Source: a candidate division TA06 bacterium
Lineage (GTDB): Bacteria > Edwardsbacteria > AC1 > EtOH8
Length of the DNA stretch: 64,000 nucleotides
Reading direction: 5' to 3'
Assembly: GCA_016235665.1 (NCBI GenBank)
Contig: JACRJI010000013.1
Location: forward strand, 62,001-126,000
Shown one piece after another: positions 14,547 to 23,374 of this stretch (positions within the stretch are counted from its first letter, which is position 1; each line of letters begins with the position of its first letter). The notes below the pieces were generated by a model. The model was given only the letters and a program-made list of their open reading frames with translations, searched no databases and was not told where the DNA came from. The translations under genes and the position numbers were made by a program.

Positions 14547-16583
14547 ATGAAGAAGATCTTATTTTCCGGGTTGCTGCTGGCCGTGCTAGCCGGCGGCCTG
14601 GGTGCTCAAACCATAGACAGCACCGCCACATTGAAGTTTTCCATCAAGATGAGCACTCCGGACCTGAACCTGTACTTCCTGGACCACGGATTCCTGGATA
14701 TCGTCCAGGCCCACGGGGCGGTGGGGATGATGGTCAACCCGGCCGGGTTGGAGCGCACCCAGGGGCTGGATGTCTTCGTGGCCGGCAGCCTTTCCAAGGA
14801 TGTCAGCAATGATTTCAAGATAAAGATCATAGACAGTTCCGAGGCTTCGCCATCCATCAAGGTGCCAACCACCCTGACCCTGACCGACATGGGCGGCCTG
14901 GATTATGTAGGTCTGGCCGGCAAGGCCGGGCCGTTCGGGCTGGGAATAGCGGTACAGCGAGGATCCGGCATGGAAATGGGCCTGGATACCAGCATAGTTG
15001 AGATATCCCAGAAAATGACCTATGATTATCCCTACCAACTTGACAGCTCCATGGTCTCCGGCCTTCCCTTCCCGGTGGTGGTCAACCTCAGGGTCTCCGG
15101 TACCGGGGTCATCACCATGGGCGGCCAGGGCAATGTCAGCATCATGAACACGCCGGTTTTCCTGGGCAGCGGCACCAAGTTCGGCCCCTTTAAGCTGGGA
15201 ATGGGGATCAAGATGACCAAGCTCTCGGCCACCGGTAACTTTGCCATCAATTCCTCGGCCCGGATCCAGGACCTGAGCGGGATTGTGGGCGACACCATTA
15301 ACGGAATCAAGATAGAGAACATCATAGTCCACAGCAGTTTTGACAGCTCCATCTTCAGCGATAATTTTGACTGCAAGCTGTCGGGCACCCAGACCAGCCT
15401 GGTAGTTAGCGCCAACTTTGAGATCCCGATCCTGAAGGCCGGCATGTCAATTGAAAAGGGCATGCCATACACCCTTAAAGGTGATTACTTCAACAATGCT
15501 TACATACCCTACGGCGAACCCCGGTTGGATTCGGTCAACGTGGATTCATTGAGCTACAATCCTGCGGATAGCTCCATTCACGGCCAGGCCCAGCTTTATC
15601 TGGGAGGGATCGAATTCAAACACAAATCCGGGGCCCAGGAAGGCGGCATTGACTTCCCGGGAATACTGTCGGTCAAGGCTTCGCTGGGCTTGAAGTTCTG
15701 GGGTTTCCGGCTGGGAATAAACGGCGGCACCGACATCATGAACGGCCAATGGCCGATGCTGGGCAACGCCTACACCTCGGCCGGTACCTCGCTGTCCATC
15801 AAGAAGGCCACCCTAAGCATCGGGCTGGCCGGCCGCTGGCAGTACGTGGCCCTGGATGAGAAGAAGATCTACAGCACCCCGCCCATGGTGCTGGCCGGGG
15901 TGGGCCTGCGGATGCCGGTCTATGTGGGCGAGGTGATGCTGGCCACCAGAATGAACCTGGCCAACGGCATCCTCAAGGTGCAGAACATGAGCAGCGTTTC
16001 GGAGTTCAAACCCTGGGAGACCCTGGCCCTAAGCGCAGCTATACGAGTGGATCTGGGCTTCCTTTCCAAGTCCGGCAAAAAAGCAAAACAAACCGAGACC
16101 GCCAAACCGGTTGAACAGCCAAAGCCCGGAGCCAGGCTGGGACAGGTGACCACCGAGGGCGCGCCGCTGGCTGCCGTCGGCGACACTTCTCAGATAAAAT
16201 GCGCGGTCAACATCTACCAGGGGCCCAACGCTTCCTGGCAGGATGCCCTGGTCTACGCCGACTTCCTGAGGGCCGAGATGACCAAGACCGGCCGCTTCAG
16301 CATCACCCCCAAGGACCGGATGCAGGAACTGCTGGCCCGGAAGAACCTGGCCCAGACCTATTGCCTGGAGCCGGTCTGCGCCGCCCAGCTGGGGCAGGCT
16401 TTGAACGTCAGACAAATGCTGGTGGGCCAGATAGACAAAACCGAGGCCGGATATTATGTCAAGGTCATTCTGGTGGACCCGGCCACCGGCCAGCAGCTGC
16501 GGGTGGACCAGGACCAGGCGGCAGACCTTACGGCCATCTGCGCCTCGGCCGGGGCACTGGCCCAGCGCCTGCTTATGCAGTAG
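14547..16583 (+). CDS. Outer-membrane-type protein with C-terminal CsgG/TolB-like domain
   Basis: The ATG after AAAGGAGAAA, followed by a Sec signal peptide (LLLAVLAGGLGAQ), gives 678 residues; a longer frame from 14472 is less likely. Residues about 20-510 are rich in beta-strand-like stretches (LGIAVQRGSGMEMG, LGLKFWGFRLGING) that look like a large barrel related to DUF6588 or PorV-like proteins. A Lys/Pro linker (about 510-540) leads to a domain of about 130 residues with ALVYADFLRAEMTKTG, CLEPVCAAQLGQ and VRQMLVGQIDK. This resembles the N-terminal domain of CsgG/TolB-like lipoproteins and the lipoprotein at 50264-50908. Function unknown. Confidence 0.75.
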   Translation: MKKILFSGLLLAVLAGGLGAQTIDSTATLKFSIKMSTPDLNLYFLDHGFLDIVQAHGAVGMMVNPAGLERTQGLDVFVAGSLSKDVSNDFKIKIIDSSEASPSIKVPTTLTLTDMGGLDYVGLAGKAGPFGLGIAVQRGSGMEMGLDTSIVEISQKMTYDYPYQLDSSMVSGLPFPVVVNLRVSGTGVITMGGQGNVSIMNTPVFLGSGTKFGPFKLGMGIKMTKLSATGNFAINSSARIQDLSGIVGDTINGIKIENIIVHSSFDSSIFSDNFDCKLSGTQTSLVVSANFEIPILKAGMSIEKGMPYTLKGDYFNNAYIPYGEPRLDSVNVDSLSYNPADSSIHGQAQLYLGGIEFKHKSGAQEGGIDFPGILSVKASLGLKFWGFRLGINGGTDIMNGQWPMLGNAYTSAGTSLSIKKATLSIGLAGRWQYVALDEKKIYSTPPMVLAGVGLRMPVYVGEVMLATRMNLANGILKVQNMSSVSEFKPWETLALSAAIRVDLGFLSKSGKKAKQTETAKPVEQPKPGARLGQVTTEGAPLAAVGDTSQIKCAVNIYQGPNASWQDALVYADFLRAEMTKTGRFSITPKDRMQELLARKNLAQTYCLEPVCAAQLGQALNVRQMLVGQIDKTEAGYYVKVILVDPATGQQLRVDQDQAADLTAICASAGALAQRLLMQ

Positions 16584-16600
16584 ACCCGGGATAACTATTC

Positions 16601-16695
16601 TATCCGCAGATTAACGCAGATTATAATTTCTATTTTCATTCTTTGATAATCCAAATCATATATAAATCTGCGGAAATCTGTGAAATCTGCGGATA
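16601..16695. repeat. Class B inverted repeat element, copy 1
   Basis: The left arm reads TATCCGCAGATTAACGCAGA and the right arm AATCTGCGGAAATCTGTG followed by AAATCTGCGGATA, with an AT-rich centre. It sits just upstream of gmk; a GTG-started extension of gmk would lie inside it. Confidence 0.85.
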
Positions 16696-16730
16696 AAAAA
16701 TTCACATTAACAATAAGAACACACCTTGAC

Positions 16731-17348
16731 ATGATCTATCCCGACCGAAAAGGCTTTCCCATAATCCTCTCGGCCCCATCCGGGGCCGGCAAGACCACGC
16801 TCTGCCGTGGTGTCGAGGCCCTGCATCCCGAGATATACTATTCCATCTCGGTCACCTCCCGGCCGCCCCGGGCGGGCGAGCGCGACGGCCAGGATTACCA
16901 TTTCGTGCCGGTCAAGGAATTCGAGCAGATGCTGGAGGCGGGACAGCTGCTGGAATGGGCCATGGTCCACGAGAATTACTACGGCACTCCACGCAAGCAG
17001 ATCGATGACAAGCTGAACGCCGGCCAGGATGTGATCATGGACATTGACACGGTGGGGGCCCGGGCCATCAAAAAGCTCTATCCCCAGGCGGTCACCATCT
17101 TCGTACTGCCTCCGACCTTCGAGGAACTGAAGACCCGATTGAAGGGCCGGGCCACCGATTCCGAGGAAGTGATCAACAAACGGCTGAACCGGGCCAAGCT
17201 GGAGATGCAGGAGATCGGGGATTTTGAATACTGGCTGATCAACGACAAGTTCGAGCAGACGGTGAAAACCGTGACCGCCATCATCGAAGCCGAGCGCTGC
17301 AAACTGATCCGCTACAACCGGGACGAAGTGGTCAATGTCATAAAGTGA
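16731..17348 (+). CDS. gmk: Guanylate kinase
   Basis: From the ATG at 16731 the protein is 205 residues, the normal length. Upstream in-frame starts fall in a repeat. Motifs: P-loop ILSAPSGAGKTTL, SVTSRPPRAGERDGQDYHFV (GMP-binding Arg and Tyr), EWAMVHENYYGTP and MDIDTVGARAIK. It phosphorylates GMP to GDP with ATP in the cytoplasm. The neighbours yicC, rpoZ and coaBC are the usual ones. No strong RBS is visible, so the start is the least certain part. Confidence 0.95.
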   Translation: MIYPDRKGFPIILSAPSGAGKTTLCRGVEALHPEIYYSISVTSRPPRAGERDGQDYHFVPVKEFEQMLEAGQLLEWAMVHENYYGTPRKQIDDKLNAGQDVIMDIDTVGARAIKKLYPQAVTIFVLPPTFEELKTRLKGRATDSEEVINKRLNRAKLEMQEIGDFEYWLINDKFEQTVKTVTAIIEAERCKLIRYNRDEVVNVIK

Positions 17349-17420
17349 CGGGCACGGCTGCCTAAAATAAAAAATCAAAGATAAAATATAAAAAGTAAAT
17401 TTATAAACGGAGGAGCTATC

Positions 17421-17612
17421 ATGGGTTTCATACCGATCGACGAGATCTCCAAGGGGCTGGAGAACAAATACATCGCGGTGCTGGTGGCAGCCCGCGAAGC
17501 CAGGCGCTTGCACGAGATCCGCCGGATGTCATCCCAGGAGATGGAGATCAAGCCGATCACCATGGCCCTGGAGCGGATGCGCGACGGACAGGTGATCTTC
17601 CAGCATACATGA
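17421..17612 (+). CDS. rpoZ: DNA-directed RNA polymerase omega subunit
   Basis: This 63-residue protein contains NKYIAVLVAAREARRLHE, the omega core motif, and KPITMALERMRDGQV, where the usual omega reads KP...A..E...G. Omega helps fold the beta' subunit. A strong RBS (GGAGGAG) is present. The stop overlaps the coaBC start by four bases (ATGA), so the two are translationally coupled. Confidence 0.93.
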   Translation: MGFIPIDEISKGLENKYIAVLVAAREARRLHEIRRMSSQEMEIKPITMALERMRDGQVIFQHT

Positions 17613-18820
17613 GCTCCGGCAAGAAAATACTTTTGGGGGTGACCGGCAGCATAGCGGCCTACAAGGCCTTGGACCTGGCCAGCCGTCTGCGTAAAAAAGG
17701 GCACCAGGTGACGGCGGTGATGACCAGGTCGGCCTGCCAGCTGGTGGGGCCGGCCTCGTTCGAGTCGCTGACCGGGAACCCGGTGGCCCTGGAACTTTTC
17801 CCCAAGCAAAAGCCCCAGCAGATAGAGCACATCTCGCTGGCCCAGTGGGCAGACCTGGTGTTGATAGCCCCGGCCACCGCCAATTTTCTGGGGAAGGCGG
17901 CCCACGGCATCGCCGACGACCTTTTGACCACCGTGGCCATGGCGGCCACTTCTCCCATCCTGATAGCTCCGGCCATGAACGTCAACATGTGGCAGGCCCA
18001 GGCTGTGCAGGAGAACCTTAAAAAACTTAAAGCTTTCGGCTGGAAGGTCATCGAGCCCGAGAGCGGCCGTTTGGCCTGCGGCGACACCGGCAAGGGCCGG
18101 CTGGCATCATTGGATACAATAGAAAAGGCCATAGAGGATGCCCTGTATCCCAACCAACAGCTGGCCGGGGTTTCGATCCTGATCACCGCCGGCCGGACCG
18201 AGGAGGACATAGACCCGGTGCGGACCATCACCAACCGTTCCTCCGGCCGGATGGGCTACGCCCTGGCCGAAGAAGCTGCCGCCCGCGGTGCCAGGGTCAC
18301 CCTGATCACCGGCCCGGCGGATCTGACGCTGCCCGATGTTGAAAAGGTGGTGAAAGTGAGAACGGCGGAACAAATGTCCCAGGCGGTCAAGAAGCATCTG
18401 CCGCTTAACCAGGCGCTGATAATGACGGCGGCGGTGGCCGATTTCAGACCGTCTAAGACCAGCGCCCAGAAGATAAAACGGGGCTCCGGTTCCCTGAACC
18501 TGAAACTGGAGCCGGTATCCGACATTTTGGCCCAGGCGTCCAGGAACAACAAAAAGCACGCCCTGCTGGTGGGCTTTGCCCTGGAATCGAAAGACCTTTT
18601 GGCCAACGCCCGGAAGAAGCTGGTCTCCAAGAACCTGGACCTGATAGTGGCCAACGACCCCCAGACCATTGCCAGCGGCAATATCCGGGCCATTTTGTTG
18701 GAGCCCAACGGCCGGGCGATTAAACTGCCCCTGATGGGAAAACCGGAACTGGCCGGGGTGCTCCTGGACAAACTTGACGAGCTGTTCAAAAAGCGGAAAG
18801 CAAATCCGAATGCCCGATAA
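17609..18820 (+). CDS. coaBC: Bifunctional phosphopantothenoylcysteine decarboxylase/phosphopantothenate-cysteine ligase
   Basis: This 403-residue protein has the CoaC flavoprotein half first (VTGSIAAYKALDLASRL; active-site His in GKAAHGIADDLL; PAMNVNMW; Cys in LACGDTGKGRL) and the CoaB ligase half from about residue 190 (ITAGRTEEDIDPVRTI, SGRMGYALAEEA, AAVADFRP). It carries out two successive steps of coenzyme A synthesis. It overlaps rpoZ by four bases and the following uracil-DNA glycosylase gene by eleven, so the three form one operon. Confidence 0.95.
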   Translation: MSSGKKILLGVTGSIAAYKALDLASRLRKKGHQVTAVMTRSACQLVGPASFESLTGNPVALELFPKQKPQQIEHISLAQWADLVLIAPATANFLGKAAHGIADDLLTTVAMAATSPILIAPAMNVNMWQAQAVQENLKKLKAFGWKVIEPESGRLACGDTGKGRLASLDTIEKAIEDALYPNQQLAGVSILITAGRTEEDIDPVRTITNRSSGRMGYALAEEAAARGARVTLITGPADLTLPDVEKVVKVRTAEQMSQAVKKHLPLNQALIMTAAVADFRPSKTSAQKIKRGSGSLNLKLEPVSDILAQASRNNKKHALLVGFALESKDLLANARKKLVSKNLDLIVANDPQTIASGNIRAILLEPNGRAIKLPLMGKPELAGVLLDKLDELFKKRKANPNAR

Positions 18821-19511
18821 AATATCAGTGCAAAAAGCAAAGCGCTATCTTAAACAGCAGCAGGAACTGGGCGAGACCGAGCTGGTCTTAAAGCGCGCCA
18901 AGGCCAAGCCCCCGGTTCAAGAAACCACAAGATCTGCCGCGCTCAACACCTCCTTGGAAGATTTCCGCCGCCAGATCGAAGAATGCCAGAAGTGCTCCCT
19001 GGGCAAGACCCGGATCAAATTTGTCTTCGGGGACGGCGACCCCAATTCCAAGCTGGTGTTCGTGGGAGAGGCCCCAGGCAGCGATGAGGACGAACAGGGC
19101 CTGCCCTTCGTGGGCCGGGCCGGGCAGCTGCTGACCAAGATCATCGAGGCCATAAATTTCCAGCGCTCCCAGGTCTACATCTGCAACATCCTCAAGTGCC
19201 GTCCCCCCAACAACCGCAACCCCCTGCCGGTCGAGATCGAGCTCTGCGAACCCTACCTGATCAAACAATTGGAGATCATCAAGCCGGCGGTGATCTGCAC
19301 CCTGGGCACCTTTGCATCGCAAACCCTTTTGAAGACGGATGTTCCCATCTCAAAACTCCGGGGAAAGATCCATTATTACCAGAACATCAAACTCGTTCCC
19401 ACCTTTCACCCGGCGGCGCTGCTACGCAACCCGGCCTGGAAGCGGGATACCTGGGAGGACGTGAAACTAGTGCGTCAGATCTACGATCAGGAGGTTAAGA
19501 ATGGCCGATAG
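18810..19511 (+). CDS. Type-4 uracil-DNA glycosylase (4Fe-4S)
   Basis: From the ATG at 18810 (inside the end of coaBC) the protein is 233 residues; an in-frame TTG at 18774 is less likely. Motif A is [14 protein letters not shown], and motif B-like HPAALLRNP lies near the end. Cysteines in [12 protein letters not shown] and CNILKCRPP are those that bind the iron-sulfur cluster. It removes uracil from DNA as a base-excision step. The N-terminal about 60 residues are charged and less conserved. It overlaps dnaB by eleven bases. Confidence 0.92.
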   Translation: MPDKISVQKAKRYLKQQQELGETELVLKRAKAKPPVQETTRSAALNTSLEDFRRQIEECQKCSLGKTRIKFVFGDGDPNSKLVFVGEAPGSDEDEQGLPFVGRAGQLLTKIIEAINFQRSQVYICNILKCRPPNNRNPLPVEIELCEPYLIKQLEIIKPAVICTLGTFASQTLLKTDVPISKLRGKIHYYQNIKLVPTFHPAALLRNPAWKRDTWEDVKLVRQIYDQEVKNGR

Positions 19512-20934
19512 CCAGCAGCCCGCCGACCGCAAGCCATTGGACCGGCAGTTGCCGGACCGGCAAATGCCGGATCGTGTGCCGCCCCAGTCCCAGGAGGCCG
19601 AGATGGCCGTGCTGGGCTCGATGCTTTTGGACAGCGAGGCGGTCAGCCGGGCGGTGGAAGTTATCGCCGACGAAAACAACTTTTACTTCGGGGCCCACCG
19701 CAAGATCTACCGGGCGGCGGTCACCCTGTACGAGCGCAGCCAGCCGGTGGACCTGGTCACTTTGGCCGAGGAGCTGCGCCGCCAGAAATGCCTGGACGAG
19801 GTGGGCGGCCCGGTCTACCTGACCAAACTGACCGACAGCGTGGCCACCTCGGCCAACATCGACTATTACGCCAGGATAGTGGTGGAGAAGGCGGTGCTGC
19901 GCCGCCTGATAAACACCGCCTCCGAGATCATCTCCTTCAGCTACCAGGCCACCGAGAATCCCGAGGAGCTTTTGGACCGCTCAGAGCAGATGATCTTTTC
20001 CATCAAGGAACAGCGCCTGCGCAAGAGCCTGATCCCCCTAAAGACTTTCATTCACGACAGCTTTGAGACGGTGGAGAAGCTGTTCCGGGAGAAGCGGCAC
20101 ATCACCGGGCTGGAGACCGGCTTCACCGACCTGGACCTGATGACCTCCGGCCTGCAGAAGGGCGACCTGATAATAGTGGGCGCCCGGCCCTCGGTGGGAA
20201 AGACCGCCTTTGCCCTGAACATCGCCCAGCACGTGGCGGTGCAGAACCAGATACCGGTGGCGGTGTTCAGCCTGGAGATGTCCAAGGAGCAGCTGGTGCT
20301 GCGCCTGCTGTGCGCCGAGGCCCGGGTCTCGGGCCACAAGGTCCGCAGCGGCTATCTTTCCCAGGAGGAATGGCCGGCCCTGGTCAGCGCGGCCTCGGTA
20401 TTGCACCAGGCCCCAATGTACATCGACGACAGTTCAGCCATGAGCCCGCTGGAGATCCGGGCCAAGGCCCGGCGCTTAAAGGCCGAGGTGGACCTGGGAC
20501 TGGTGGTGGTGGATTACCTCCAGCTGATGCGGGGCTCGTCCTCCCGCGTCGAGAACCGCCAGCAGGAGATCTCCGAGATTTCCCGTTCACTCAAGGCCCT
20601 GGCCAAGGAACTGAACGTTCCGGTGATCGCCCTGTCCCAGCTTTCCCGTTTAAGCGAACAGCGGGGCCAGGATTCCCGGCCCATCCTGTCCGACCTGCGC
20701 GAATCGGGGGCCATCGAGCAGGACGCCGACGTGGTGATGTTCCTGCACCGGGACAAGACGCCCTACAAGAGCAAGGAAGAATGGACCCCGGAATCAAGCA
20801 TGGAATCCGAGGTGGCCGACCTGATAGTGGCCAAGCAGCGCAACGGCCCGGTGGGCACAAAGAAACTGACCTTTCTGCGGAGCTACACCCGGTTCGAGAA
20901 TTACAGCCAGCGCCAGGACGAGGAAATGAATTGA
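19501..20934 (+). CDS. dnaB: Replicative DNA helicase
   Basis: This 477-residue protein has the DnaB N-terminal domain (PPQSQEAEMAVLGSMLLD) and the RecA-like C-terminal domain with Walker A GARPSVGKTAFALN, FSLEMSKEQL, Walker B LVVVDYLQLMRG and SQLSRLSEQR with LRESGAIEQDADVV. It unwinds DNA at the fork as a hexamer. No intein interrupts the gene. It has an unusual N-terminal run of short DRxLPDRQ-like repeats before the domain begins. The start overlaps the uracil-DNA glycosylase gene. Confidence 0.97.
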   Translation: MADSQQPADRKPLDRQLPDRQMPDRVPPQSQEAEMAVLGSMLLDSEAVSRAVEVIADENNFYFGAHRKIYRAAVTLYERSQPVDLVTLAEELRRQKCLDEVGGPVYLTKLTDSVATSANIDYYARIVVEKAVLRRLINTASEIISFSYQATENPEELLDRSEQMIFSIKEQRLRKSLIPLKTFIHDSFETVEKLFREKRHITGLETGFTDLDLMTSGLQKGDLIIVGARPSVGKTAFALNIAQHVAVQNQIPVAVFSLEMSKEQLVLRLLCAEARVSGHKVRSGYLSQEEWPALVSAASVLHQAPMYIDDSSAMSPLEIRAKARRLKAEVDLGLVVVDYLQLMRGSSSRVENRQQEISEISRSLKALAKELNVPVIALSQLSRLSEQRGQDSRPILSDLRESGAIEQDADVVMFLHRDKTPYKSKEEWTPESSMESEVADLIVAKQRNGPVGTKKLTFLRSYTRFENYSQRQDEEMN

Positions 20935-21034
20935 AGAAGTTTAAAACGGTTTGAATTGGTTAAAAATCAGACTAATCAAATAGTTCGAAAAATACCGGCC
21001 ACTGTGAACTTGAATTATTAGCACACAAATCACC

Positions 21035-21835
21035 ATGCCATTTCAAGAACGAAGGCATTATCCGGCCCGGTTCTTCGCTGGAATAGGCCAGGCCACACTG
21101 GATTCTTTCCAGGAATGGGGCTCGGCCTTTTATTTATTCGGCCGGATCATCCTGGCCTTAAGGCACACATTCAGGAACTCCAGCCTGATCCTTCAGCAGA
21201 TGATGGTGATGGGGGTCAATTCCCTGCCGCTGGTGCTGTTCTCGGCCGTCTTCACCGGGATGGTGGCGGCGGTCCAGGCCGCCTACCAGATGCAGGGGCT
21301 GGTGCCGCCCATCTGGCTGGGCACCGGGATCGCCCGGGCGGTGATGATAGAGCTTGGCCCTGTCCTGACCGCGCTGGTGGTGGCCGGGCGGGTGGGGGCG
21401 GGCATCGCCGCCGAGCTGGGCACCATGCGGGTGACCGAGCAGATCGACGCCCTGGAGACCATGGCCATAGACCCGGTGTCCTTCCTGGTAATGCCCCGGT
21501 TCGTGGCCGGGGCGGTGATGTCGCCGGTGCTGACCATCTTCGCCAACTTCGTGGCCCTGATCGGAGGCTGGCTGGTGGCGGTGGCCTCGGTGGGCATCTC
21601 CTCCCAGGTCTACCTGGACGGTTTGCGGTTCCACTTCCACACCAAGGACCTGATGGGTGGCATAGTGAAATCGATATTCTTCGGGATCATCATCGCCACT
21701 TCCGGGTGCTTTCACGGGTTCGCCACCGAGGGCGGGGCCGAGGGGGTGGGCCGGGCCACCACTAAGGCGGTGGTCACGGCGGCGGTGCTGATACTGATCT
21801 TCGATTACATCGTATCGGCCTGGATATTCGGGTGA
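21035..21835 (+). CDS. mlaE: MlaE-type ABC transporter permease
   Basis: This 266-residue membrane protein of the DUF140 family has about five to six hydrophobic segments and the conserved GRVGAGIAAELGTM and TEQIDALETMAIDP motifs. With the ATPase at 23375-24103 it should form the inner-membrane part of a phospholipid transport system that maintains outer-membrane asymmetry. No MlaD-type substrate-binding gene (MCE domain) is visible nearby. The ATPase gene is not adjacent, as is usual; two genes intervene. The stop overlaps the next start (TGATG). Confidence 0.9.
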   Translation: MPFQERRHYPARFFAGIGQATLDSFQEWGSAFYLFGRIILALRHTFRNSSLILQQMMVMGVNSLPLVLFSAVFTGMVAAVQAAYQMQGLVPPIWLGTGIARAVMIELGPVLTALVVAGRVGAGIAAELGTMRVTEQIDALETMAIDPVSFLVMPRFVAGAVMSPVLTIFANFVALIGGWLVAVASVGISSQVYLDGLRFHFHTKDLMGGIVKSIFFGIIIATSGCFHGFATEGGAEGVGRATTKAVVTAAVLILIFDYIVSAWIFG

Positions 21836-22611
21836 TGGACAATAAGCAAAATATCTCAGATCCGGATTGGGGGCAGTTGTCGGTTGATTCGGAGATAAAT
21901 CTCTCAAAAGCTTACGGCGGCAACCCTGAGAAACACAACCATTACATTCACATTACTAATCCTTTTGTTCCCTGGAACGGCGATTTCAATAGAGCGATTA
22001 ACGTATCCCCGGATTCTGTTAACGATTTGGATGAGATCATTAGGGAGGTCAGGGATATACACCGCAACAATAAACTGGACCCACCGAACCGTTATGATAT
22101 TGGACCTGAAATCAAAATAGACAAAGCTTGGGAATCCAATTTTATTGCAAAAAACATGAAATTCAGTGAAGCTGTTTTCATGCAGGCCCAAAGTCAAGAT
22201 ACTTCTGACGGTGTATTATACGGGCCTTCGGCAGATGAGTATTTTAACTGGTACAGGACAAAGATGGGGGGAAGGGACTATTTCACCGATGAATATTATT
22301 CACTTCTAAAACCCCTCCAATCGGCCTTTATCAAAGTGTTTAAACCTTATTGGTTTTATGTTGCTGATGAAATAGTGGGCTCCGTATATATCGCTGACCT
22401 TGGGGGATATGCCAGGTTGTTTGAAGTTGAAATCGAAGAGAACCATCAAGGCAGGGGTTTGGGTTTAAAGATGATGGAGGCTGTCAGACATAAAGTTAAG
22501 TTACTGGGCTTAAAATATGTCCTGCTGGAAACATCGGGAAGTTTACCCAGGTTTTACGAGAAATGTGGTTTTAAAGAGTGTATCAGAAGTAAAATATTAT
22601 GGCAAAAATAA
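21835..22611 (+). CDS. GNAT family N-acetyltransferase
   Basis: This 258-residue protein has an unrecognised N-terminal half (residues 1-150) and a C-terminal GNAT domain with VADEIVGSVYIADLGGYARL, the acetyl-CoA loop EENHQGRGLGLKMMEA (the R/Q-x-x-G-x-G/A motif) and LPRFYEKCGFKE. The substrate cannot be told. The gene is more AT-rich than the mlaE and mlaF genes around it, which suggests late insertion. The ATG overlaps the mlaE stop by one base. Confidence 0.85.
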   Translation: MDNKQNISDPDWGQLSVDSEINLSKAYGGNPEKHNHYIHITNPFVPWNGDFNRAINVSPDSVNDLDEIIREVRDIHRNNKLDPPNRYDIGPEIKIDKAWESNFIAKNMKFSEAVFMQAQSQDTSDGVLYGPSADEYFNWYRTKMGGRDYFTDEYYSLLKPLQSAFIKVFKPYWFYVADEIVGSVYIADLGGYARLFEVEIEENHQGRGLGLKMMEAVRHKVKLLGLKYVLLETSGSLPRFYEKCGFKECIRSKILWQK

Positions 22612-22690
22612 CCGCTGGTTATACGGATAAGCATCTGCCACAGATACACTGAAAACAGAGGGGATAGCAATCTCCAAAGGGAGGACGACA

Positions 22691-23305
22691 ATGGATAAAT
22701 TCGCCCAAAACACCGCACTGTTGGGCCTGGGGTTCGGCCTCCTGGCCCTGATCATTCTGATGTCTTCTATCGCCCTGAAGGTCAAAAAGAAGATCGGCCT
22801 GGGCTCTCTTTGGAGCGCCTTTCTGTTCTTCCTGATACTGCTCCTGGCCGGGGCCTCAATGTTCTCCTTATCCTTATTCGCCCGGACCTACAGCCTGCTG
22901 AACAACGATAAACTCATCTGCACGGTCACTGCGCTAAAGACCGAAAGCGGCCTGCAGATGAGCTATACCGACGAATCCACCGGGGCCAAGCATGTCTTTC
23001 CCCTGGCCGGCGACCAGTGGATGATCCAGGGCTACATCCTGCGCTGGAAGCCGTTCTTACGATTCCTTGGCGCCAGGCCCTATTACCGGGTCACCCGTTT
23101 TTCCGGGCGCTGGGAATCAGCCGATTCCACCACTGTCTGCAATTACCAGCTGGTCAAGGAACCGGGCTACTGGGGAACTCTGCTGCGCTATGGGCAAAAA
23201 TATCCCCTGATCGATGCGGTCCAGGGCATAGCCGCATTCCAATATCCCGATCCCAATGCTTACATGGTGTACATCACCGATGCCGGGTTTGTTTTGAAGA
23301 AATAA
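22691..23305 (+). CDS. Membrane-anchored protein of unknown function
   Basis: This 204-residue protein has two N-terminal membrane helices (LLGLGFGLLALIILMSSIAL and AFLFFLILLLAGASMFSL) followed by a domain of about 140 residues that reads as strands (LICTVTALKTES, WMIQGYILRWK). It may face the periplasm. I do not recognise the family. It lies between mlaE and mlaF and could be a transporter accessory, but that rests only on position. A GGAGGAC-type RBS precedes the ATG. Confidence 0.7.
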   Translation: MDKFAQNTALLGLGFGLLALIILMSSIALKVKKKIGLGSLWSAFLFFLILLLAGASMFSLSLFARTYSLLNNDKLICTVTALKTESGLQMSYTDESTGAKHVFPLAGDQWMIQGYILRWKPFLRFLGARPYYRVTRFSGRWESADSTTVCNYQLVKEPGYWGTLLRYGQKYPLIDAVQGIAAFQYPDPNAYMVYITDAGFVLKK

Positions 23306-23352
23306 GACCCCTCCCAACCCTCCCCGCATCGGGGAGGGAAAGGGAGAGGTCC
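23306..23352. repeat. Class A variant repeat (GACC ends), copy 4
   Basis: GACCCCTCCCAACCCTCCCCGC/GGGGAGGG...AGAGGTCC. It starts directly after the stop codon. Variants with GACC/GGTC ends recur at 37287 and 50162. Confidence 0.8.
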
Positions 23353-23374
23353 GAAGCAAGAAGCTAACAAGCAA

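Noticed and set aside
20310-20954. Plus-strand frame overlapping dnaB in another reading frame
   Set aside because: The protein sequence is Gly/Pro/Arg-rich as expected from a frame-shifted GC-rich gene, and dnaB is intact.
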